Positions 9,210-17,466 of a DNA stretch of 21,415 bases are shown here, in pieces. Under the pieces are notes generated by a model. It did not search any database. It was not told the origin of the DNA and saw only the letters and a program-made list of their open reading frames with translations. Source of the stretch: Hyphochytrium catenoides (lineage: Eukaryota; Sar; Hyphochytriomycetes; Hyphochytriales; Hyphochytriaceae); the NCBI GenBank assembly GCA_900088475.1, contig FLMG01004093.1, positions 9,458 to 30,872 of the forward strand. The letters run 5' to 3'. The position numbers were made by a program, and so were the translations under genes. The number at the start of each line of letters is the position of its first letter. Within the stretch, counting starts at the first letter, position 1.

Positions 9210-11096
9210 CGCCCCATAGAGCCGCTAACGCCCATTACACACCCATAGTACTGACCTCTACACGTACGTACGTTCGGGGGGGGACCACCCCATGATTGAT
9301 AGAGAGATATAATTCTTTGATGGAGGGTTGATATACAGCCATAATATTAGTACAAGTACAGGGATAAAACGGTACTGGGGGGCGCCGCGTAGTAAAGACA
9401 AAAGGAGGAAGGAAAACGAAGAAGAAGGAAGAAGATTGCGGCCCAGTAGTGGGCAGTGTGTACTACCGAAGACGTCAACGAAGGGTCAGCTGTCTAAAGC
9501 TAGGGCGGAAAGGACCAACCGGCCGGCCTGCTACCACAAGGTCGACGTAGGAAGGAGTAGTGACGCTAATAACAACGGCGCCGGAGTCACCCCCAAATAT
9601 AATGAGAAGAGCTCCTCTTAAGCAAAGAAAGGCACTCAATACGGGAAGAGCCGCCTTAGAGCGAAGGACGTCAATCTTCTGACTGAAGAAGGGAGCCATT
9701 GTGTAGCCTTCTGGCACGAGATGGTGACACTTTGACTCTACTGCGCCCTTCCCCTCTACTCTCTATCTGAAGTACTTCTTCATCTCCAAGCACCAAATAC
9801 TATAACAGTAACTAGCAACCTTGAATAGGACAATCTAACAACTATATAAGCCCACTTCTCAGATAACAGAAGCCCGATAAGAAGATTGAGGAGAACGTGT
9901 TAGTAGTCAGGTGTTGCTGCAGTGCACTGAAGAAAAAAAATGCTGTTGTCCTCTCCATGTTGTCAGAAAGAGCGACGCAATAGTCTCTAAGCAACAAGGA
10001 AGAGAAGCCAAAGCTATGAGTATTATTCTACAGCAACATAGAATAATTGATCAGGCCGCCCCATGCAATAGACTATTATGCAGTAGCAGCAGGTCGCCAA
10101 AGCTGATTCGATGTCGAAGTGAGTGACTGCTGAGAAGGCACATTTACTGCTGCGTCTACAGCAACTAATGGAGAGAGGCTGGTGCCAAGTCAAGCTCACA
10201 GAAGCAAAAGTCATCGTAAGGAGGTGCTGCTTCTAACGTATACCATAGATCTCCATATAACCACCATCTGACCCAACAGCACGACCGCTGTTGTTGAGCA
10301 TCATCCCAACCTTCGACTCCGGACCGGCTGATGTAACAATTCCTTCTTTTCATCGATACATTGAGAATGTTTCGGTCAAGCCAAAAGTCACGTCCGTAGT
10401 CAGAAGAGTGGTAGTCCTCCAAACCTTGATACTCTTGTTGACACTCTTTTGCATATTTAGCTGTTAGTAGTAGTAGTCTGGACCTTGCATGTCCTGCATA
10501 GCAATGGGATGCAATTGCCGCGCTTGCCGCGCCCTAATTTGTCCTCTCACTTCACATTTTCCAGATGATCTGCACTTCGGCTATTGCGCTAGAGTGTTCT
10601 TTCCTAGGCTTCCTGTGTGCCTACCATTAGCGTACGGTGAGAGACGGGTGTCGGGAAGAACTTATTCTTCTGGCAGGCTCTACTAGCTACAGACTGGTTC
10701 CCAACAGGTAAGGCCTTCGCTGAAGTTAAGCCCCTCTTCTCTCAGTCTGTCGCTCGTACGGCTAGTGCGCGACAACGGCGGCGACTATCACGTCAGGAGG
10801 CCAGGCCGCCTATGATCATCCCTTCTGCTATTGCTGCCTGCTGGCGGGAAGGCTTATTATTTGGAGCTCAGGACAGGCAAGCACAATTTTTCGATGATTG
10901 ATCTATGTGTCCTGATCTATGTGTGTGCGTTGTTGTAACAGACACGCTGTACGCAGCCTAACCTCCCCATGTGAAGAGCGTTAGCGGCTATATCCGTTAC
11001 AGCCCCCAGCTGGTGAGCTGATTGATGTTGATGAGAACGGGAAATGGGGGGGGATAGAGGGGTCTAGGAACTCTTCACTGTCGTCTCTCTCTTTCT

Positions 11097-11131
<35 letters not shown>

Positions 11132-12616
11132 CTCTTTTGCTTTCTTTCGTTCTCCCGCTTCTCCGGTTATTCTCTGTCTCACTCCCTGCCACTCTCGCTT
11201 ATCTTTCCCTTTCACTTTTCTTTTCGCTCTCTCTCCTCCTCTCTAATCCCTCTCCTCGATCTTAGCCGCCCCCACATCCCACTCCTTTCTCTCTCTCCGT
11301 CGCCCTGTCTCTCTTGTCGCTCTTTCCTTACACTTTATGCTAGCAACGATAACCTTCGTGCTGTCATTTCTGCCTCATATCTGATGGGCTCCTGCTGCTG
11401 AGGACTCCCTTCCCTTCTCTCCAGCCGCAGGATGGCCTGGGCTTATCTAGTTGCTTGATATAATATATAGGAACATCGTCGCTCTTCCTTCCCTCCTCCT
11501 CCTACTGTTGTCTCCGTCGCCCTCCTCGAAGTCCTTCTACCCTGCTCTTCGTGGAGGCTTTGACTATCTGTTGCGCTTCCTTCTTCTCTTACTTGTTACG
11601 AAGAGCTTTAGGAGCTTTTTCAGAATGTAGTGCAACCACTCTTTCCTTCCCTCTCTTCTCTCCTCTCTCCTCCCATCTCTCTGTCTCTCTCTCTTTTGCT
11701 GTATCGTCCTACCTCAGCGTCCTTTCTTCCTCTTACCCTTCTTTTCTTCTTCGTTCGCATCCTCATGTCTTTATCTCTTTCATCTTAGCTGTGCTGTCTT
11801 CTTTCTGCTGCGCCATTCTTCCCATCCTTCCCTGGAGCATCTCAAACCCCTATTGACTGCTGCTGTTGATGCTGTCCCCAGTCAAATGCATTCATTACCA
11901 CTCACCACGGGGCTTCCTCCTCCCTCTTTCACAGTGCTAAGCCCGCCCCCACCTCCTCCTGCCTAGCTTCTGACAATTTCCCTATCAACGCGCCTCTCGC
12001 CCGCATCCCAGGTATGGGGGACTCGCTTATGGCCTCCCACCCTACTTATTCTACCCATTAGCAGTCGCTGCCCACCCTTTAGCGGCACTACCAGCCGCCA
12101 GGCTATTTAGGGAGTCTTGCTGCTTCACTTGCTGCTGAGAGCGCTAATGTTGGAAGCCTTAGGACGACTGCGCAGGTCTTTCTAAACCGAGAGCAAGAGT
12201 CGATGGGCGAGAGCAGAGTTTTGACTTTCTTCCCTCGTCATCAGGTCAACCATATTGGCAGCAGGGAGCGAAGGAACATGGTGATGCCAGTACTACTGCA
12301 CCAGAGTTCATAGATGGGAGCCCGTATATTCATTCATCTTTGGCGCGAGCCTCCTAGCAGGAACCGTTGTAGGGATAAAGCGGAGGGAACGTGACTCTTG
12401 CTCGCCACAAAGAGCAAGGGAGGTGAGCCCACAATGTCTCAACAGCCACTGCAGATAGTAGCAGCCACCAAGAGTGTTCCAGGGTAAGAATAGTCGAGAT
12501 CGCTGTCATAAGGTACCAGGAAGAGGCTAAGTTCGCCCTACCGTCTTGTTACTCGTCCTTCCAGCTGTACGTCGTCCCAAGAGCAGCATTCAGCGGCTTC
12601 TTCAGTCTCCTCTATT
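9210..12616 (+). other. Gene-poor spacer between the two membrane-protein paralogues
   Basis: No reading frame in this 3.4 kb could be supported. It holds two runs of eight G (about 9276 and 11046), a tatataa at 9843-9849 with no evident gene, a direct repeat of tgatctatgtgt near 10898-10923, and a strongly pyrimidine-rich block from about 11080 to 11330, with further CT-rich sequence to about 11830. A 76-codon open stretch without a start (12083-12310) might be an exon but has no clear partner. The last part should contain the promoter of the right-hand membrane gene. Confidence 0.5.
11099..11127 (+). repeat. (TC)n microsatellite
   Basis: About fourteen uninterrupted TC units inside a pyrimidine-rich block of some 250 bases. 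It lies in an intergenic region and no gene can be assigned to it. Confidence 0.9.
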
Positions 12617-14221
12617 ATGACAGTGAAGGTCTCAATGAAGAAGAAAATCATTTGGCTGGTCCAGCAGTCTATTCTTCTTCCGCTATTCTCTGCCTTTCTC
12701 AGCTTGGTGTTCGTTGGGATAAAGCTGCTTCTCGTCAGCATTCTACCGGTGCCCACGTCCAAGCCGCTCTGGTTTGGCTGCAAGGCCGATGACGCCTTCT
12801 GCTGGATGCTCTTTCGCTCTGCTGGTGTGCTTCTCTATGAACTTCTGACGAACATCATAGGGAACCATGTGGCCCTCTTCATCTTTCTCCGTTTGACGAT
12901 GCCTGACGAGATGAAGGACAACAACGATAGAGGGCGAAGACGAAGGCGGATGGTGGTCGTAACTATCGCAGTCACTGCTGCCGTACGCGGGTTGTACATG
13001 GTCTGGCGGTGCTTCTCAGTCGATGTGGCGGTGTCAGGAGTCAGCGAGTTCCTTTATGTCCTGCAGTTCTGTGCAGTTCTCTATCATCGAACATGTGGGA
13101 CCTTTGTCCGCCGTATCCTGACTATTCCTCTGCCATTCCTCATTGTCCTCATCTTCCCGCACGTTATGATGGCGCTGAGAATGTCTATGAAGAACTCGGC
13201 TTCTGGGTCTGACACACAGGTGCTATCTGTCTGTGCTGTCCTTATTCCTGCACTCTACACTGGAATATCTTGGTTGGTGCAGGCCAGCGTCTATGAGCTG
13301 GCTAAGAGAGAGGGCGGCAGGAATATGGATGAGTCTGCGCTACTCGCTGTGACGCAGTTCGCCTTCCAGATGATGCAGGTGGTCTTCTCTATCAGTTACG
13401 CCAGGATGCCGCTCATAGTGGTTGCCCTGGCAACCAGCTCAACGTCCATGGGCTTTCTCTTAACGTTTGCCTATCGAAGACACTCTCCAATGATCTGGAA
13501 GAACCTTGCTCGAGTGTCCTTATCTGAACCGGAGATTGAATCTTTAGCGGCTGTGCCCACCTCCATTCCAAAGATAGCTATTCCAGGGGCCGTGCAGCCT
13601 CTCCCTTCCACAGCTACTAACGGTCGCATCGTATATCCCACGTATCCTACGATAGCGTCTGTCAACAATTGCACGAATCCTGCTGACAACGAGAGGAAAC
13701 ATTCCAAACCAAAGACGGAAACTGAGAAGAAGATCGCCTTTGGGGAGAAAGATCAGACGATGGCTATAGCAGCCTCTGCTAAGGTTAATAGTGAGGTGGG
13801 GTCTTTTCGATCACACTACTACTGGCACCACCGCAAGGCTCTCGTCTTGCTCATTTGCATTTTCTTTGGGATTGGGGCCACTGCTGTTATCGCCTCCGCC
13901 TGCAGATTCATCTGGATTTACCTCTCTGATCAAGGCTCTTGCTCAGATGGACAAGGCGTCTTCAAGCTTGAACTGACCATTTACCCTTATCTGGTCGTGG
14001 TGGGAGTTGTTTGGTGGTTCGTGTTGGTGCTGGAGCTGCTCTCCAAAGGAGAGATGCTCACCTATTGGTACGTACATTGGCGCTCGGTCCTGCAACCAGT
14101 GGTTGTGCAGTATCTGACGTGGGGCCCTTACTTTGTGAACACTCTTCACTGGATCATGGTCGTGACCGAGTGGTCAGTCTGTTGGATCAAGGAGGATGGA
14201 GAAGAGCTTCAGAGCACATAA
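12617..14221 (+). CDS. Multi-pass membrane protein of unrecognised family, right paralogue
   Basis: A single uninterrupted frame of 534 residues from ATG to TAA, homologous to the gene at 6610-8639. Hydrophobic segments lie at about residues 10-40, 65-95, 105-125, 135-155, 165-190, 200-225, 240-285 (two), 405-435, 450-475 and 490-510, so about ten passes. A hydrophilic linker at about 300-395 is poorly conserved between the copies. The first loop has CKADDAFC, matching CYKDDNPSC in the other copy, and the loop before the penultimate segment has a kept CSDGQGVFKLEL; both suggest structural cysteines. RRILTIPLP, NMDESALL, FAFQMMQ, ISYAR, FAYRRHS and HYYWHHRKALVLLICI are shared. The start may instead be Met7 (12635), which aligns with the CTG of the left copy. 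Function unknown; a transporter or receptor-like role would be a guess. The gene faces away from its paralogue, so the pair looks like an inverted duplication. Confidence 0.85.
   Translation: MTVKVSMKKKIIWLVQQSILLPLFSAFLSLVFVGIKLLLVSILPVPTSKPLWFGCKADDAFCWMLFRSAGVLLYELLTNIIGNHVALFIFLRLTMPDEMKDNNDRGRRRRRMVVVTIAVTAAVRGLYMVWRCFSVDVAVSGVSEFLYVLQFCAVLYHRTCGTFVRRILTIPLPFLIVLIFPHVMMALRMSMKNSASGSDTQVLSVCAVLIPALYTGISWLVQASVYELAKREGGRNMDESALLAVTQFAFQMMQVVFSISYARMPLIVVALATSSTSMGFLLTFAYRRHSPMIWKNLARVSLSEPEIESLAAVPTSIPKIAIPGAVQPLPSTATNGRIVYPTYPTIASVNNCTNPADNERKHSKPKTETEKKIAFGEKDQTMAIAASAKVNSEVGSFRSHYYWHHRKALVLLICIFFGIGATAVIASACRFIWIYLSDQGSCSDGQGVFKLELTIYPYLVVVGVVWWFVLVLELLSKGEMLTYWYVHWRSVLQPVVVQYLTWGPYFVNTLHWIMVVTEWSVCWIKEDGEELQST
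14136..14178 (+). repeat. 43-base direct repeat, copy 1 (inside the membrane gene)
   Basis: This segment encodes the NTLHWIMVVTEWSV region near the C-terminus of the right-hand paralogue. It is identical, base for base, to 14239-14281, 103 bases downstream. Confidence 0.9.
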
Positions 14222-14238
14222 CTTATGTCTATGCTTAA

Positions 14239-14281
14239 TGAACACTCTTCACTGGATCATGGTCGTGACCGAGTGGTCAGT
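14239..14281 (+). repeat. 43-base direct repeat, copy 2 (after the stop codon)
   Basis: Exact copy of 14136-14178, starting 17 bases past the TAA of the membrane gene. It carries its own ATG (14238-14240) in the same frame as the copied codons, but the sequence diverges at once after TCAGT. Perfect identity suggests a recent local duplication or slippage event. Confidence 0.9.
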
Positions 14282-14433
14282 TCGTTGTTCCTGGGACCCC
14301 TGTCGGGCTGCTTATGGTGAAAGCCTCGCAGTGTGTTTAGGGAGAAGATGCAGAAGCAATGAAGCTTGGCTCAACTTATAAGGGCACCATACATCTTTCG
14401 CACCCCTGACACCATCAAGGAGATCCAGGTTTG

Positions 14434-15006
14434 TCATTGAGCGACAGAAGCGCATTGCGATGAAGCTTTCACATAGAGTGAGGGCTCTACGCATATCCAG
14501 TAGCGGCGAAGGGGCGAGAGATAGGAAGAACCTGAGCAGAGTTCAGATCGTGTTGCTCCATATTTCGCATAGCATAGCTCAGGCTCTCCTACCCCTTTGG
14601 GATGGGCAGAAGCGTACCCGGTCCTCACCACGCGGCAGGAGCCAAGTGGCAAGCATAATAAGACTCTATTATGTTCAAATTCAAAATGCTTACTACTAAA
14701 TATCACCCCGCGCGCAGGATATGTTGCCCCTGGTAGCTCTGGGTCTGCTCGGCAATATGCACTCACGATCTGCCTCAAGCGGCAGGAGTTATCAGCCTCA
14801 GGTGGCCACCAATGGTCGGTGCTGCCTAAGGAGAAGGGTATCAATGCTCCTGCAGTCTGAAGCGTATCTTCCGGCACCGTATCACCCTCTTCAGCACTCT
14901 TAGAGATCGCTTTAACTTCAAAGACTCTAGAAGAGTGTCTAGTGACTTTGTCAGAGAATTTGTCAGAGAAAACCTGGCGAGCATCCTGAACCCTGTTAAG
15001 TGCCAT
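14434..15006 (-). CDS. Unrecognised 190-codon ORF
   Basis: An uninterrupted ATG-to-TGA frame of 190 residues on the minus strand. No family, signal peptide or membrane segment is evident. Near the start a 12-base near-tandem repeat (tttgtcagagaa on the + strand, about 14946-14969) gives FSDKFSDK. The composition is mixed with scattered cysteines. Shorter + strand frames overlap it but are fragmentary. The length is somewhat unlikely by chance at this GC content, which is the main reason to list it. It lies downstream of the BTB gene on the same strand (226 bases from its stop) and could be an independent gene, a last exon of something unseen, or non-coding. Confidence 0.3.
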   Translation of the reverse strand: MALNRVQDARQVFSDKFSDKVTRHSSRVFEVKAISKSAEEGDTVPEDTLQTAGALIPFSLGSTDHWWPPEADNSCRLRQIVSAYCRADPELPGATYPARGVIFSSKHFEFEHNRVLLCLPLGSCRVVRTGYASAHPKGVGEPELCYAKYGATRSELCSGSSYLSPLRRYWICVEPSLYVKASSQCASVAQ

Positions 15007-15231
15007 CAGCCAACGCCAAGATTATAGAGGAGCTGTTGCGTTTGCCAAAAGACCACCAGCCTGTCCATCCAAACCCCCTAAAACGTGAAGGTGTCCATGT
15101 CCTGCCCTTCGATAATGTGAGAGAGCAAGCCAAGAATGTCCGTCCAGCATCCAGTCCGATAAAGATAACGCTGGTCCCCTTGGGTCGCTCTTCTGGGTTG
15201 ACGTACCACTAAGGATGAGATCTGCTTGCTG

Positions 15232-16425
15232 CTAAGACTGACTAACCAGCACATGGGAGAACTCCTCTTCTTCGTCATCATCTTCTTCATCGTCATCATC
15301 ATCGTCTTCATCTTCATCATTGTCGTCTTGGTCTATTGCTAGTTTGCGAAGCAGATGATCAATTCCTTCTCCCAGTCTTTGCATGTAGCCTCTTTTCTCC
15401 GCTCTGGGCTGTCGTAACTTGCCCCTTGAGCCTTCCCCATCTCCTTGCCCTGCTGACTGTACCTCTTCTCCTGCCTCGCCATCGCCATCCTTCCCCGACT
15501 GTACGCCGACGATGGCCAGAGTAGAAGCTCCAATAGCAGCGGCTGTGGCAAATATTCGCCGTCCCCAGCTCAATATAAAGCCTGTGACCGCTAAAGGGTT
15601 GAAGTGCCTCACCAGTCCCAAACTGGACGCAACCTGCTGAATGCCTCGGTTGCCCAACAAGTAGGTGGCCAAGGAAGAATGACGAATGCTGCTCATGAAC
15701 TCTTGCAGATCGTAGAACTCTGCCTCACAATAGAGCTCCTTAAGCTGTTGTCTGCCGCTAGGAAGCGCGACCTCTACTCCTCTGAGATAGTTCAATATAA
15801 GAGGAAAGTAGGTGGGATCACGGTCGATGAAGGGAATGCCGTCCTTCATCCTTCCAATAGCCGAGCAATAATCCACGTGCCGCACTAAGGCCGGAGCTCC
15901 CTATTGTCACGGACAAGATAGTCAGGCTTGAGCAAGGGACCAAAAAAGAAAGAGCAGAGCTTGAGGTAGAGAAAAGGGGAAAGGATAACTGTCAGTCCAA
16001 GAGCCTCAAAAGAGAGAGAGAGAGACACAAGGGGCAGCAACGATTTTCCATAGATGAATTGCGCTACAGATGTCTATCTAGTCCTGCCTTCGAACGGCGA
16101 CGGAGCTGTGCTAGGAGAGCCGTACCTGAAGAGTTTCCCACGTCGTCGTGAAGGTGATACCGCCAACATTCAGCTCAACGACACCAGAGCGGCGGATGGA
16201 TTCTGGCAGTTGAAGCTCCGCTGCAGAAGCACTGCCATTTACATCTCTGCAGATAGAGCTCCGCACTGGAAAATAGGTACGAAATGTGCGATGTAGAGGC
16301 GATATTTGCTTAGCAAACGGCGTTGACCGCGCTCGGGTTACCATTGCCCTAAAGGTGTGCGGCCTGCCCCGCAGGAGAGAGCTTTGTAGCGTCCAATAGA
16401 TCGCCTTCATTCTGCCAGCTCGCAT
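15232..16425 (-). CDS. BTB/T1 (KCTD-type) domain protein with acidic tail
   Basis: Two exons, 16425-16126 and 15900-15232, with a 225-base intron (donor gtacgg, acceptor gacaatag, phase 0), giving 322 residues. The T1-type BTB fold spans about residues 83-170: VVELNVGGITFTTTWETLQ at the end of exon 1, then PFIDRDPTYFPLILNYLRG and LKELYCEAEFYDLQEF in exon 2. In KCTD proteins this fold mediates oligomerisation and often Cullin-3 binding. After it comes a hydrophobic stretch (AVTGFILSW, then FATAAAIGASTLAIVGV) that may be one membrane helix. A charged linker follows, then a run of about 30 Asp/Glu residues encoded by GAT/GAA triplets at 15262-15330, and the end SHVLVSQS. The first 50 or so residues are basic and Arg-rich and could be a targeting region. 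They could also be mis-modelled, because acceptor-like sites lie within exon 1. It is divergent from PET117. Confidence 0.8.
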
Positions 16426-17150
16426 CCGGGGCCAATGTCAGTGGGTGCTGCTATGAAGTAGCGTCTGGCGGTCTGGGACTTATGCTAGTTCCCTCGCCGA
16501 CTTGCCAATGCATTTCCAGGCTCTCAGCCTTCCATGCAGGCCGAGTATAGTCCTTAGTACCCGCCAGAGAGAATCTCACTGGTCCTCTAACAAGCACGGA
16601 GACGCAATGCCGCCGGCTCCTGCTTTGGCGGCAGCGGCGGCTGCTGGTGCTGCTGCTGCGGCTTCTGAAGTTGCTGTTAATGAGGCCAAGGGCTAAAAGC
16701 TATTATATTCGGTAATGTCAACGCTAGTCAAAGGGCTTCTCGTCTTACTTTAGTCTTTTTGCGAAAAGCTAAGGCTATAACGCTAAACTATACTCGGGCA
16801 GGTGCTTTCGTCTCGGTCATATTCGTACTTTCGATGTCTTCGGCTGATTTTATCTGCCACCGAACCTGATGCTTCTGCCTCTTCTTCGGTGGAGCCATCC
16901 TTCGCCTCGAGAGAGAGACGCCGCGATGACCGTGGGCTCTAGTGAGCACCAGCACTCAGAGACTGCGGCTGCCCCTTCCAGACAAGAGCTACGGGCAGCA
17001 CCACAGAGAGGCTGAAGAGTGTCCCTGAGATTTGTCCAACGCTCTGCGCTGGCATAAGCGATTCTGAGGGCAAGCTGTCTCTTGCAGCGAGTAAAAAGTG
17101 CGCCCGCCAAAGGAGAAGCGAAAGGGAAGCTGGAACCGTTGTCTGGGACG
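16426..17150. other. Intergenic region between divergent BTB and PET117 genes
   Basis: No gene could be supported. A GCN-rich stretch at 16606-16675 sits in a short + frame reading MPPAPALAAAAAAGAAAA (ATG at 16608, stop TAA 16695-16697). A short + ORF at 16926-17012 (MTVGSSEHQHSE...) could be an upstream ORF of PET117. A minus frame at 16850-17110 (MAGALFTRCKRQLALR...) looks presequence-like but overlaps the region that must hold the PET117 promoter. None has enough support. Confidence 0.45.
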
Positions 17151-17433
17151 ATGCCGAAGAATCAACGCTCCTTAGCGAAGCCTCTCGCTACTCTCTTTAC
17201 TGTCTCAGCGCTGACGCTGGGTTCAATCGTCTACGTGCACTACATTCAGAAGAAGGAGCAGGAGGTAAGGCTCACCTTGCCTCAATGGACGGTCTCCTTG
17301 ATACAGCGACCCTTCGGCTTGACGGAGGCCTTTCCCTGGCCGTCTGGGTTAACCTCAATCCTCTTCCGATGTTGACCAGGATATGAGGAGAAATGTTCTG
17401 AGAGATATTGAGGCGGACAGGAAGAGGTTCTGA
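17151..17433 (+). CDS. PET117-like cytochrome c oxidase assembly protein
   Basis: PET117 is a small inner-membrane mitochondrial protein needed to assemble complex IV, working with the heme a synthase Cox15. Exon 1 (17151-17264) encodes MPKNQRSLAKPLATLF, one hydrophobic helix (TVSALTLGSIVYVHYI) and QKKEQE. A 115-base intron (gtaagg...gaccag, phase 0) leads to exon 2 (17380-17433) encoding DMRRNVLRDIEADRKRF and TGA. The family hallmark, a single helix ending in VHY-Q-K-E followed by a G/N-V-I/L-R-D motif, is present (NVLRD). At 55 residues it is shorter than the remembered human (81) and yeast (107) proteins, ending soon after the VLRD motif. An in-frame ATG at 17082 would add 23 basic residues. 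Met at 17151 is preferred because it matches the family length before the helix. Confidence 0.85.
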
Positions 17434-17466
17434 AGCTCTGGAGCCTGGCGGACACTTGGTGACGGA

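Noticed and set aside
9475-9699. Minus-strand ORF MAPFFSQKIDV... with a hydrophobic stretch resembling LPLFSAFL of the membrane family
   Set aside because: Similarity is limited to about nine residues and the frame has no other support.
10722-10731. GAAGTTAAGC, a 5S rRNA-like decamer
   Set aside because: The spacing to the downstream GGCTAGT block and the rest of the sequence do not fold or align as a 5S gene.
11551-11856. 101-residue ORF
   Set aside because: It is a Ser/Leu-rich translation of pyrimidine-rich low-complexity DNA.
12083-12310. 76-codon open stretch before the right-hand membrane gene
   Set aside because: No start codon at its head, no convincing splice sites and no motif.
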